A stretch of 40,286 nt of DNA from Janthinobacterium violaceinigrum (GTDB taxonomy: Bacteria; Pseudomonadota; Gammaproteobacteria; Burkholderiales; Burkholderiaceae_D), in assembly GCF_009208555.1 (NCBI RefSeq), contig NZ_WFLI01000046.1:1-40286 (forward strand), read 5' to 3'. Under the pieces are notes generated by a model, which ran no database searches, had not been told where the DNA came from, and was given only the letters and a program-made list of their open reading frames with translations. Numbering within the stretch: the stretch's first letter is position 1; each line of letters begins with the position of its first letter. Of the stretch, positions 1 through 9,100 are shown one piece after another. The translations under genes were made by a program, and so were the position numbers.

Positions 1-531
1 GCCTGGCGCACCGCCGCCCGGTACCCCGCCAGCGCCGGCGCCGCGCGGTCCGGCTGCCGCCGCCTGCGTGATGCGGCTGACATTGCGGCACACGGTGGGC
101 ACGAGGATGCAAGCGCCCTGCACGCAGTACACGAGACCCCTTTCCTGCATCTGTTCGCTCCAGCCTGAGCGCGTTACATTGCGGCAGACGCGGCCCGGCC
201 CGAAATGCATGTCGCTGATGCGCGCATCGTAATTGCCCTTGCCGCGGATGGCGTCGCGGCTGATCACCACGATTTCATCGTACTGGCGCGCACGCATGCG
301 CGCCTTCAATTGTTCGCGCACCTGCGGCGCGATGTCGGGATACCGGTCCACGGCGGCAACCACATCGCCCATGAACGGGTCGGCCCCCGGGCGGTTCCAG
401 CTGCAGTGTTCCAGTACGTCGGCCCGTGGGGCCCCTTTGGCGTAGGCGGGCAGCGGCGCTACGGACAATATGCCCAGCAGGAATGCCGCTCCCAGCATGC
501 CGGCGCCCGCGATCCATGCGCTATGTCTCAT
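1..531 (-). CDS. MHFG-type exported protein, probably PEP-CTERM (3' end outside window)
   Basis: The gene runs off the left edge after 177 codons. The start at 531 follows an AAGGAAA ribosome-binding site. Residues 1-30 form a signal peptide: a basic start (MRHS), a hydrophobic core and an A-Y-A-like cleavage site. The mature part has a Trp/Cys segment (HCSWNRPGADPF), then DMHFGPGRVCR, a GLVYC-x5-C stretch and VPTVCRNVSR, followed by a Gly/Ala/Pro-rich tail at the edge. The Met-His-Phe-Gly motif with paired cysteines matches my recollection of the MHFG family of PEP-CTERM proteins, which are exported and sorted to the cell surface by exosortase. The PEP-CTERM tail itself would lie beyond the window, so that part is inferred. 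The function of the family is unknown. The gene stands alone behind an AT-rich upstream region. Confidence 0.75.
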   Translation of the reverse strand, partial: MRHSAWIAGAGMLGAAFLLGILSVAPLPAYAKGAPRADVLEHCSWNRPGADPFMGDVVAAVDRYPDIAPQVREQLKARMRARQYDEIVVISRDAIRGKGNYDARISDMHFGPGRVCRNVTRSGWSEQMQERGLVYCVQGACILVPTVCRNVSRITQAAAAGPRGAGAGGVPGGGAPG

Positions 532-564
532 CGCTAGTTTCCTTGGGAAAACAATATCAAAATT

Positions 565-582
565 GAACTCTTATGTGAGTTC
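565..582. promoter_or_regulatory. Inverted repeat in leader of the MHFG-type gene
   Basis: GAACTC (565-570) and GAGTTC (577-582) are perfect 6-bp arms around a 6-base centre, 34 bases before the start codon at 531. They lie at the predicted transcription start, so the repeat could be an operator or a small leader hairpin. A 6-bp repeat can arise by chance. Confidence 0.3.
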
Positions 583-586
583 CGAT

Positions 587-614
587 GTTATCACCTAAGA
601 AACTGTGGTATCAA
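587..614 (-). promoter_or_regulatory. Candidate sigma-70 promoter for the MHFG-type gene
   Basis: On the minus strand TTGATA (614-609) and GATAAC (592-587) are separated by 16 bases, inside an AT-rich island (about 540-690) in otherwise GC-rich DNA. Transcription would begin near 580, giving a leader of about 50 bases. The -10 element is imperfect, so this is tentative. I did not find a convincing sigma-54 promoter, although some PEP-CTERM genes use one. Confidence 0.3.
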
Positions 615-747
615 CAAATAAATAAAATAATTACAATTTGTGTTGTGTTTGTTGTTACGTTATTTTAGGAAATAATTAATATTTTTATCTCGATAGGCGA
701 GCGCTTGCTGCGCAGGGGAAATTGATTGTGGAGGGGCAATGCGAGCG

Positions 748-769
748 GCCCGCCCAGGGTAGGGCGGGC
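748..769. other. GC-rich hairpin in the 532-822 gap
   Basis: Perfect 8-bp arms GCCCGCCC and GGGCGGGC flank a 6-base loop, 54 bases beyond the stop of the 823-1614 gene on the minus strand. There is no following T-run on either strand, so it is not a canonical intrinsic terminator. It may still pause transcription or protect the 3' end. The rest of the 532-822 gap holds only the AT-rich promoter region of the leftmost gene. Confidence 0.4.
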
Positions 770-822
770 GCTGGGCAGGGAGCTTGAACGGGGTGGCGCC
801 GAGGCGCCGGTGCTTGGCCGCG

Positions 823-1614
823 CTAGAAAATGCCCGGGCAGGCAAGTGGGTCGAAGGGGGGATAGCCGATGGCTGGCAGCTTGTCCAGCCAGGCGAGCAT
901 GGCAGTGCGCGCGCCTTGCGCAGCGCGTGGCTGTCCGTCGTGCTGCAGCTCCGCGGCGATCATGGCCAGTTCCGCGCAGATGGCAGGCTTGCCGGCCTGG
1001 GCCGCCAGCAGGGAAGCCAGCAGTTCCGGCAGCACGGCGGCGGCCGGCGCCGTCTGGCGCGTGGCGCGGTAATGCCGCCAGTAGCGTTTGGCGGCATCGC
1101 CATCAAAGCTGGGCACAAAGCCGAACGTGGCCCCATCGTGCCGCAAGCGGTAGACGGTGAGAAAGTAATGGGGGCCCGTCAGCTCGCCGGGAAACAGGTC
1201 GCGCCGCACGACGTCGACGGCCAGCGACCCATCCCGTTCCACGCGCACGGGACTGGGCGCATCGAACTGGTCCACGCTGGCCATGAGCGGCATATTTCCC
1301 TGCAGCGCAATGATTTTTTGCGTGTAATGGCGCCCGCCCAGGTGGCCGCATGTGGCCACGACACTGTCGTGGATGGCGGTGACGGGCGCGATGGCGCCGC
1401 AGCCGGGGCGCAGCGCCGTGTTTTCCTGCCATACGGGCGCCTGATCGGCGGCGCGCACGATGCTGATGCGGCCCACGGTGGCGCCATGCAAGTCGCCTGG
1501 CGCCGTTTCGATGCGCTCATCGAAGCGCACGCCGTAGCCGTTGGCGAGCACCTCGCCCGCCTGCGCGGCGCCCATGCCCGATAGCAAGCCCAGCGCCAGA
1601 ACCAGGGGCCGCAT
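823..1614 (-). CDS. Hypothetical exported protein coupled to mobA-moeA
   Basis: A protein of 263 residues of no family that I recognise. I place the start at 1614 because it begins a clean signal peptide (MRPLVLALGLLSGMGAAQA, then GEV) and its ATG overlaps the TGA of the upstream moeA fusion by one base (TGATG), which implies translational coupling. A longer in-frame start at 1698 would add an arginine-rich stretch lying inside moeA. The mature part is probably periplasmic and has cysteines in GCGAIAP, VVATCGH, AICAELA and near the C-terminus (LACPGIF), enough for two disulfides. No catalytic motif is visible. Its place at the end of a molybdenum-cofactor operon suggests, but does not show, a link to a molybdoenzyme. 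Confidence 0.7.
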   Translation of the reverse strand: MRPLVLALGLLSGMGAAQAGEVLANGYGVRFDERIETAPGDLHGATVGRISIVRAADQAPVWQENTALRPGCGAIAPVTAIHDSVVATCGHLGGRHYTQKIIALQGNMPLMASVDQFDAPSPVRVERDGSLAVDVVRRDLFPGELTGPHYFLTVYRLRHDGATFGFVPSFDGDAAKRYWRHYRATRQTAPAAAVLPELLASLLAAQAGKPAICAELAMIAAELQHDGQPRAAQGARTAMLAWLDKLPAIGYPPFDPLACPGIF

Positions 1615-3491
1615 CAGGTCAAGCCATGGAACAGCACGATATCGACGAGGTCGCCAGCGGCCACGTGGCCTTGCGCTTCGTGCAGCACGATCATGCAATT
1701 GGCTTGCGTCATCGAACGCAGGATGCCCGAGCCTTGCGCGCCCGTCACGCGCACGTGCTGGCGGCCATCCGCGTCCCGCTCGACGATGCCGCGCTGGTAC
1801 TCCGTGCGGCCCCGTTTCTTGCGGATGGGCGCCTGCGCCGCCACCTGCAGCAGGGGCAGGCTGGCCGTGTCCGCATCGGCGCCCATCAGGCGCAGCAGGG
1901 TGGGGCGGGCGAGGAAATAGAACGCCGCCATCACGGCCACGGGATTGCCGGGAAGGCCCAGCAGCAGTGCCGATGCGCCTTCGCTGGCGATCCGGCCAAA
2001 GGCCATGGGGCGGCCCGGGCGCATGTTGATCTGCCAGAAGGCGACGTCACCGAGGCGCGCGAGGATGTCGCGCGTGAAATCGGCCGCGCCGCTGGACACG
2101 CCGCCCGACGTGACGATGACGTCGGCCGACGCGCAGGCGCCGCGCAGGGCCGCTTCCAGCGCTTGCGGATTGTCCTTGACGATGCCCATGTCGAGCACGT
2201 CGCAACCGAGGCGCGTAAGCATGCCCAGCAGGGTGTAGCGGTTGCTGTCGTAGATGCAGCCCGCATCCAGCGGCTCGCCGATCGAGCGCAATTCGTCGCC
2301 CGTGGAAAAGAAGGCCACGCGCAGCCGGCGCCGCACGGACACCGTGGCGATGCCCAGCGAGGCCAGCAGACCCAGTTCGGCCGGACCCAGTCGCTTGCCT
2401 TGCAGCAGGGCCGGCTGTCCCTGCATCAAGTCTTCGCCCTTGAAGCGGCGGTTGTCGCCGGCGCGGATGCAGTCCGGCGCGATGGTGATGGCGTGCTCGC
2501 TGGCCTGCTGCACCAGCTCCTGCGGCACCACGCTGTCGCAGCCGTGGGGCATGACGGCGCCCGTCATGATGCGCGCGCATTGCCCGCGCTGCACGGTCAC
2601 GGTGCCGGGACGCCCGGCCAGGATGGTGTCGACCACGGCCAGGGTCACGGGCATGTCGCCGCCCAGGTCGGCGCCATGCAGCGCGTAGCCATCCATGGCG
2701 GAATTGTCGTGCGCGGGCACGCTGATGGGCGAGATGATGTCGGCCGCCAGGATGCGCTCGAACGCCTGCGGCAGCGGCAGTTCGTCGGTCTCGGCGACGG
2801 GGGCGACGGTGCCGGCCAGGATGGCTTGCGCCGCCGGCACGGACAGGCCCTGCGCCTGCAGGGTAGCCAGCTCGTCCGGCGTATTGATATTGCCGAACGG
2901 GGTGCCATCCTGGAACAGTACTTCGGCCAGTTTCAGGGGGCCGTGCCACGTGCGCATGCGGCGTTCGCCGCCGCGCAGATAGGCATCGAGCTGGGGCAGG
3001 GCCGACGTTTTTACCAGGCAAAAGACGGGGTGGGGGCGGCGCACAGCCGTTCCCGTCGCCGCATCGATTTCCTCGGTGACGGCGATGGCCAGGTCGGCAT
3101 CGTGTTCCACGAGGCCGGCGGCAAGGCGCGCTGCCAGGTCGGGCGGCAGCAGGGGCGAATCGCAGGGCACGGTGAGCAGGTATGGGGTGGTGGCGCGCTG
3201 CATGCCGCTGTGCAAGCCGGCCAGCGGGCCCAGCTGGCCCGGCAGCAGATCCGGCCACGTGGGCAGGCCGAAGCGTGCGTAATCTCCGGCATCGGCGTGG
3301 ACGCTGATGGCCAGCTGGCCCACTTGCGGCGCCAGGCGCTGCAGCACGTGGCGGGCCAGGGGCTGGCCATGCAGGGGCAGCATGCCCTTGTCGCGCCGGC
3401 CCATGCGCGTGCCCAGGCCGCCGGCCAGGATCAGGCCGGTAATGTCTTGTTTGTTGATCATATCAGGTAGGAAAATTGGTGCATGCGCCAT
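1614..3491 (-). CDS. MobA-MoeA fusion: Mo-cofactor guanylyltransferase / molybdopterin molybdenumtransferase
   Basis: A 625-residue two-domain protein. Residues about 17-215 are MobA-like: LILAGGLGTRMG with DKG just after it is the nucleotidyltransferase loop, and VPCDSPLLP (about 108-116) holds the metal-binding Asp. Residues about 220-625 are MoeA-like, with DNSAMDGYA (about 262-270), TSGGVSSG in the central MoaB/Mog-type domain, and GLPGNPVAV near the end. MoeA inserts molybdate into adenylylated molybdopterin and MobA attaches GMP to give the bis-MGD cofactor, so the fusion joins consecutive steps. E. coli makes these as separate proteins. It lies 32 bases after moaA. An internal ATG at 3461 (MINKQDITG) also fits the usual MobA start, and neither start has a strong ribosome-binding site. 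Confidence 0.92.
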   Translation of the reverse strand: MAHAPIFLPDMINKQDITGLILAGGLGTRMGRRDKGMLPLHGQPLARHVLQRLAPQVGQLAISVHADAGDYARFGLPTWPDLLPGQLGPLAGLHSGMQRATTPYLLTVPCDSPLLPPDLAARLAAGLVEHDADLAIAVTEEIDAATGTAVRRPHPVFCLVKTSALPQLDAYLRGGERRMRTWHGPLKLAEVLFQDGTPFGNINTPDELATLQAQGLSVPAAQAILAGTVAPVAETDELPLPQAFERILAADIISPISVPAHDNSAMDGYALHGADLGGDMPVTLAVVDTILAGRPGTVTVQRGQCARIMTGAVMPHGCDSVVPQELVQQASEHAITIAPDCIRAGDNRRFKGEDLMQGQPALLQGKRLGPAELGLLASLGIATVSVRRRLRVAFFSTGDELRSIGEPLDAGCIYDSNRYTLLGMLTRLGCDVLDMGIVKDNPQALEAALRGACASADVIVTSGGVSSGAADFTRDILARLGDVAFWQINMRPGRPMAFGRIASEGASALLLGLPGNPVAVMAAFYFLARPTLLRLMGADADTASLPLLQVAAQAPIRKKRGRTEYQRGIVERDADGRQHVRVTGAQGSGILRSMTQANCMIVLHEAQGHVAAGDLVDIVLFHGLT

Positions 3492-3523
3492 GGTAGCAGC
3501 GGCGGGCGCGCGCTGCGCCCGAT

Positions 3524-4645
3524 TCAGCCGCCGATATACGACATTTCCACTTTCTTTTTGCCATGGTCAAGCGTGGCGCCCGTCAAGTCCGTCTGGCTGG
3601 TGCGCAATTGCGAATAGCGGTCGGCGCGGCCGCGCCACAGCTGGGCCACGGCCGAGGAAATTTCCGCGTCGCTGCGGCCGCCGCGCAGCAGGCTGCGCAA
3701 GTCGTGGCCGCTGCTGGCGAACAGGCAGGTGTACAGCTTGCCCTCGGTCGATAGGCGGGCGCGGCTGCAGTCGGCGCAGAACGCTTGCGTGACGCTGGAA
3801 ATGAGGCCGATTTCGCCGCTGCCATCGGCATAGCGCCAGCGCGCCGCCGTCTCGCCCGTGTAGTTCGGGTCGATGGGCAGCAAGGGCATGTGCGCGGCGA
3901 TGCGTCGCACCACTTCCGCGGAAGGGATGACTTCCTGCAGGTTCCAGCCGTTCGAGGCGCCCACGTCCATGTATTCGATGAAGCGCAGGATGTAGGGCGT
4001 TCCCTGGAAATGGCGCGCCATGGGCACGATTTCCTGCTCGTTCATGCCGGCCTTGACGACCATGTTGATCTTGATGGGGCCCAGGCCCGCCGCGTGCGCC
4101 GCATCGATGCCGTGCAGCACGTCGGCCACGGAAAAGTCCACGTCGTTCATGCGCTTGAAGGTGGCGTCGTCGAGCGAGTCGAGCGACACGGTGACCCGGT
4201 TCAGGCCCGCGTCCTTCAGCGCTTGCGCTTTTCGCGCCAGCAAGGAGCCGTTGGTCGTCAGGGTCAGGTCCAGCGGCTGGCCCGATGGCGTGCGCAGGGC
4301 GGCCAGCATGGCGACGAGCTTTTCGATATTCTTGCGCAGCAGCGGCTCGCCGCCCGTCAGGCGGATCTTTTCCACGCCGTGCGCGACGAACAGGCGCGCG
4401 ATGCGCGTGATTTCCTCGAACGACAGCAGATCCGTGTGCGGCAGATACACGTGGTTCTTGTCGAACACGTCTTTCGGCATGCAATACACGCAACGGAAAT
4501 TGCAGCGGTCGGTAATCGAGATGCGCAGGTCGTGCAGGGGCCGGCCCAGGCGGTCGGCCACGTTGCCGCTAGGACTTTCCAGGCGGTCGGGGATCGCCGG
4601 CACCCCATTGCGGGCCTCGGCGAGGTAGATAATCTTGTCAGCCAT
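3524..4645 (-). CDS. moaA: GTP 3',8-cyclase MoaA (radical SAM)
   Basis: A 373-residue radical-SAM enzyme for the first step of molybdenum-cofactor synthesis, which converts GTP to 3',8-cyclo-GTP. The N-terminal [4Fe-4S] cluster motif is C48-x3-C52-x2-C55 in DRCNFRCVYC. LTGGEPLLR (97-105) is the SAM-binding GGEP motif. The second, substrate-binding cluster cysteines are C290, C293 and C307 (FCADC ... YTC). The chain ends in Gly-Gly, as MoaA must for activity. The N-terminus is about 30-40 residues longer than in E. coli. It sits upstream of mobA-moeA on the same strand, so the three leftmost genes of this run probably share a transcript. The gap to chrA upstream is 42 bases with no clear terminator, so chrA may belong to the same unit. 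Confidence 0.97.
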   Translation of the reverse strand: MADKIIYLAEARNGVPAIPDRLESPSGNVADRLGRPLHDLRISITDRCNFRCVYCMPKDVFDKNHVYLPHTDLLSFEEITRIARLFVAHGVEKIRLTGGEPLLRKNIEKLVAMLAALRTPSGQPLDLTLTTNGSLLARKAQALKDAGLNRVTVSLDSLDDATFKRMNDVDFSVADVLHGIDAAHAAGLGPIKINMVVKAGMNEQEIVPMARHFQGTPYILRFIEYMDVGASNGWNLQEVIPSAEVVRRIAAHMPLLPIDPNYTGETAARWRYADGSGEIGLISSVTQAFCADCSRARLSTEGKLYTCLFASSGHDLRSLLRGGRSDAEISSAVAQLWRGRADRYSQLRTSQTDLTGATLDHGKKKVEMSYIGG

Positions 4646-4687
4646 AAAAGTGATGCCACTTGCCAGTTACTAGTTACATTAGGTCGT

Positions 4688-6034
4688 TCAAGGCAGATAC
4701 GATAGCACGAGGCCGAAGATGGCACAGGCGAGCAGCAATTTGATGGTGCCGATTTGAAACTTGATCAGCGCCACGCCGGCCGCCAGCGCGATGGCGATGG
4801 CCAGCCAGTCCCAGTGCGGCAGCGGATTTGCCTGCCAAAACACATGGCGGCCAAAGAACAGGGCCAGGCTGGCGATGACGCCCACCACGGCCGCCGAGAT
4901 GGCCGTCAGGGGCGCGCTCAGGCGCAGGTTGCCGCGCGACGCTTCCACCAGGGGGCCGCCGGCCAGGATGAAGACGAACGAGGGCAGGAAGGTGAACCAG
5001 CTGGCGACGAGCGCGCCGCACACGCCCGCCAGCCACAGCTGGTCGCCGGCGATGCCTGCGGCGTGGCTCCAGCCGCCCACAAAACCGATGAAGGCGACGA
5101 TCATGATCAGGGGGCCGGGCGTCGTTTCGCCCAGCGCCAGGCCATCCATCATCTGCGCGCTCGTGATCCAGTGGTAATGGTCGACGGCGCCCTGCACCAG
5201 ATAGGGCAGCACGGCATACGCGCCGCCGAACGTCAACAGGGCCGCCTTGCTGAAAAATACGCCCATCTGCGCCAGCGGCCCGTCCGTCCCGCCCGGCAGC
5301 GCCAGGGCCAGCCAGGCGAGGAAGGCCAGCGCCAGGCCCAGCGCGCAGGTGGCCAGCAGGCGGGGCCAGCTAAAGCGCGCGTGCTCCGGCGTGGGCGTGT
5401 CGTCGTCGATCAGGGCGGGGCCGTAGCGGGCCTTGCCGCCATGGCCCGTGGCGCCCGCATGGAATTGGGCCGGCAGCCAGTGGCCGCCCGCCATGCCGAG
5501 GATGGCGGCGGCGAGGACGATCAGCGGAAATGGCAGCCGTAGCACGGCGATGGCGACAAATGCGGCAGCCGCAATGGCGATCAGGCCGGGACTGCGCAAG
5601 GTGCGCCGGCCCAGGCGCCAGGCGGCCGCCAGCACGATGGCGACGACGGCCGGCTTGATGCCGTACAGGATGCCGGCGATGGCGCCCACGTGGCCATACG
5701 CCATGTACAGCCAGGACAGGACGATCAATACCAGCAGCGAGGGCAGCAGGAACAGCAGGCCCGCCATCAGCGCGCCGCGCGTGCGGTGCATGAGCCAGCC
5801 GATATAGATGGCCAGCTGCGTCGCTTCCGGTCCCGGCAGCAGCATGCAGTAGTTCAAGGCGTGCAGGAAACGCTGCTCGGAAATCCAGCGCCGCTTTTCC
5901 ACCAGTTCCGCATGCATCATGGCGATTTGCCCGGCCGGGCCGCCGAAGCTGACACAGCCCAGCTTGAACCAGTAGCCGAAGGCGCTGCGCAGGCTGACGG
6001 GGGCGGGGCGGGGAGTATTGACGTTCTCGTGCAT
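4688..6034 (-). CDS. chrA: Chromate transporter ChrA, CHR family
   Basis: A polytopic inner-membrane protein of about 448 residues in the two-domain (long) CHR family, which exports chromate. The N-terminal half has the signature region WFKLGCVSFGGPAGQIAMM followed by LLPGPEATQLAIYIG. The second half repeats it as FFSKAALLTFGGAYAVLP and LALGETTPGPLIMI. About ten or more hydrophobic segments are visible, with a charged linker near the middle (HGGKARYGPALIDDDTPTPEH). I chose the ATG at 6034 (MHENVNTPRP) because the longer in-frame starts at 6061 and 6097 lie in or next to the rne terminator. No strong ribosome-binding site decides it. Chromate export is the known role of the family; some members may move other oxyanions such as sulfate. 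Confidence 0.9.
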   Translation of the reverse strand: MHENVNTPRPAPVSLRSAFGYWFKLGCVSFGGPAGQIAMMHAELVEKRRWISEQRFLHALNYCMLLPGPEATQLAIYIGWLMHRTRGALMAGLLFLLPSLLVLIVLSWLYMAYGHVGAIAGILYGIKPAVVAIVLAAAWRLGRRTLRSPGLIAIAAAAFVAIAVLRLPFPLIVLAAAILGMAGGHWLPAQFHAGATGHGGKARYGPALIDDDTPTPEHARFSWPRLLATCALGLALAFLAWLALALPGGTDGPLAQMGVFFSKAALLTFGGAYAVLPYLVQGAVDHYHWITSAQMMDGLALGETTPGPLIMIVAFIGFVGGWSHAAGIAGDQLWLAGVCGALVASWFTFLPSFVFILAGGPLVEASRGNLRLSAPLTAISAAVVGVIASLALFFGRHVFWQANPLPHWDWLAIAIALAAGVALIKFQIGTIKLLLACAIFGLVLSYLP

Positions 6035-6061
6035 GGCGGCTGGCTGGCAAGGAATGGACAT

Positions 6062-6091
6062 AAAAAAAGGGGAAGCCTGAGCTTCCCCTTT
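6062..6091 (-). terminator. Rho-independent terminator of rne
   Basis: On the minus strand GGGGAAGC, loop TCAG, GCTTCCCC is followed by seven T. This is a perfect 8-bp stem (extended by A-T pairs) 31 bases after the rne stop codon. It lies immediately upstream of the chosen chrA start and so separates the two genes. Confidence 0.93.
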
Positions 6092-6122
6092 CATCATTGG
6101 CGGCTGGGCGAACCCGGCGCGC

Positions 6123-9100
6123 TTATGGACGCTGCGTGTTGACCTGGATCAACGGCTCATCCGATTGCGGCGGCAATGGCTTGCGTTCGCGTGGCTTGCG
6201 TACCGGAGCGACAGCCTTGGCAGCCGCTTCCTGCGCCAGGCGCAGTTTTTCCGGATCGGTCGCCGCCAGGGTCAGGCCGGCGGAGCCGAGCACGGCGTTC
6301 AAGTCCAGCGGCGCGGCGACCGGCGCGGCAGGAGCCGGAGCAGATGCAACGACCGGTGCTGGCGCTGGAGCCGGGGCAGGAGCAACGTCGGCAACCACCG
6401 GAGCGGCTTCCACTACGGCAGGTGCTGCTTCGGCCACTGGCGTAACGGCTTCCTCGATCACGGCGACGGCTTCGACCAGCGGTGCAGCTTCCACCACCGG
6501 TGCGGCTTCCACGACGGCGACAGGCACGGCTTCGACGATGATTTCCGCCGGCGCTGGCGCTGGAGCGGCTTTCTCGGCAAAGCTGTACTCGGCGGCTGGT
6601 GCCGGCTCGGCAGCGGCTGGTACAGCTTGCGCTGCAGCAACGACGGCTTCGGCCGGGGCTTCCGGCACGATGACCGTGGCAGCTGGCGCGGCTTCGGCAA
6701 CGTCGGCTGGCGCAGCTTCCACCGCAGGAGCCGCTTCAACGGCAGGAGCGGCTGCTTCGGTCTTGGCGATGTCCACGACCTTGGCTACTTCCACCACTTC
6801 GACGACTTCAGCCACGACGACTGGTGCGGCGGCAGCTTCCACTGGCGCGGCAGCAACGGCCACGACGGCGGCGGCAGCCACGGCGACGACCGGTGCGCTG
6901 GCATCGGCTTCGGTAGCAGGCGCTACCGTAAAGCTGATCACGGGCGCGTCCTGGCCTTCGTTCTCGCCATTTGCCGATTCGATCAGCTCGCCCGTTTCAC
7001 GGTCGCGGCGGTTGCGGTTGCGGCCACCACGACGACGGCGGCGGCGCGGTTCTTCGCCTTCCACGTCGTTTTCCGTCTCTTCGCCTTCCGGACCGGCATT
7101 GGCCGGCGCTTTGAGCAAGTTCGCCGGTGCGGCGTCGGATTCAGGGCCGTTTGACGGCACGACCACGTTGACAGCAGTGGCGCTGGCGCCCACCAGGGCC
7201 AGCTCTTCAGCTTTCACTTCAGCAACAACAGCCTTGTCGGCGCGTGGTTCGCGGCCTTCGCGTGGCTGGCGTGGCGGACGCTCGGCGCGCTCCGGGCGCT
7301 CCGCACGTTCCGGACGCTCGGCGCGTTCAGGGCGTTCACCGCGTTCGCGCGGTGCCGCTGCCGTGTCGCCATTTTCGCGCGCTTCACGCGGTTCGCGTGG
7401 CGGACGTGGCGGACGCGGAGGACGGGCTGCTTTTTCCAGTGCTTCCGCTTCTTTTGTGGCATCGTCCTGGGCTGGGCGGCCCTGGCCTGGTTCGCGTTCT
7501 TCGCGGCCAGGCTTGCCGTTGCGGCCACGGCCACGGGGGCCACGGCTGTTGCGGTCGCCGCGGTCGGTGCCGGCCGGCTTGGCCGGGGCGACAGGGGCGG
7601 GCGCTGGCGCCACTGGTGCCGGAGCGCCGGTGAAGAAGCTGATGATCTTGGCGATCAGGCCTTGCGGCGCGGCAGGTGCAGGCGCCGGGGCGGCCTTCAC
7701 TTCCACTGGCTTGCGCTCGACCAGCGGTGCCGGCTGGTCAGGGGTGATCGTCTTGACGACGGCTTCCTGGCGCGGCTTGGCTTCTTCCTTCTGGCGCTTG
7801 CTGTAAGCCATGTCCGTTTCAGCGCTTTCGGCCAGGTTGTAGCTGGCCTGGCTGTCTTCCAGACGGGGATCGTCGTGCTTGATGCGTTCCAGCTTGTAGT
7901 GCGGCGTTTCCAGATGCTTGTTCGGGATCAGGATCACGGCGATGCGGTGGCGGTTCTCGATTTTCAGCACTTCGCCGCGCTTTTCGTTCAGCAGGAAGGC
8001 GCCCACGTCCACGGGTACTTGCACGTGGATGGTGGCCGAATTTTCCTTCATCGCCTCTTCCTGGATGATGCGCAGCACCTGCAGGGCGGACGATTCCGTA
8101 TCGCGGATGTGACCGGTACCGGAGCAGCGCGGGCACGTCACGTGCGAGCCTTCGGACAGCGAAGGGCGCAGGCGCTGGCGCGACAGTTCCATCAGGCCGA
8201 AGCGGGAAATCTTGCCCATTTGTACACGGGCACGGTCATGGTGCAGCGCATCTTTCAGGCGCTGTTCCACTTCGCGCTGATTCTTTGCCACTTCCATGTC
8301 GATGAAGTCGATGACGATCAAGCCGCCCAGATCGCGCAGGCGCAACTGGCGGGCCACTTCTTCTGCCGCTTCGCAGTTGGTGTTGAAGGCGGTCGTCTCG
8401 ATGTCCGAACCGCGCGTGGCGCGCGCCGAGTTGACGTCGACGGAAACCAGCGCTTCCGTGTGGTCGATGACGATGGCGCCGCCCGATGGCAGCGGCACGG
8501 TGCGGCTGTACGCCGTTTCAATCTGGTGTTCGATCTGGAAGCGCGAGAACAGCGGCACGTCGTCGCTGTAGCGTTTTACGCGGTGCACCATGTCGGGCAT
8601 CACGTGGCTCATGAACTGGTGCGCCTGGTCGTAGATCTCGTCGGTGTCGATCAGGATCTCGCCGATGTCGGGCTGGAAGTAGTCGCGGATGGCGCGGATG
8701 ACGAGCGACGATTCCTGATAGATCAGGAACGCGCCGTTGGCCGACTTGCCGGCGCCTTCGATGGCGCGCCACAGTTGCATCAGGTAATTCAAGTCCCACT
8801 GCAGTTCATCGACGTTGCGGCCGATGCCGGCGGTACGGGCAATGACGGACATGCCAGCTGGCAAGTCCAGTTTATCCATGGTTTCGCGCAATTCCTGGCG
8901 CTCTTCACCTTCCACGCGGCGCGATACGCCACCGCCACGCGGGTTATTCGGCATCAAGACCAGATAGCGGCCGGCCAGCGAGACGAACGAGGTCAGGGCG
9001 GCGCCCTTGTTGCCGCGCTCTTCCTTTTCCACCTGCACCATGATTTCCTGGCCTTCGCGCAGCGCTTCCTTGACGGAGGCGTTACGGACGTCCACGCCTT

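Noticed and set aside
1626..3470. 614-codon open frame on the plus strand opposite mobA-moeA
   Set aside because: Low-complexity His/Gln/Gly/Ala-rich translation antisense to a clear two-domain enzyme; long antisense frames are expected in GC-rich codon-biased DNA. The same holds for 6097-7806 and 7662-9761 (opposite rne), 17183-19411 (opposite flhA), 28963-31305 (opposite flgE) and 32429-34057 (opposite flgI).
6035..6097. Longer chrA start at 6097 or 6061
   Set aside because: These starts lie in or directly beside the rne terminator stem and T-run, and add residues with no resemblance to a ChrA N-terminus.
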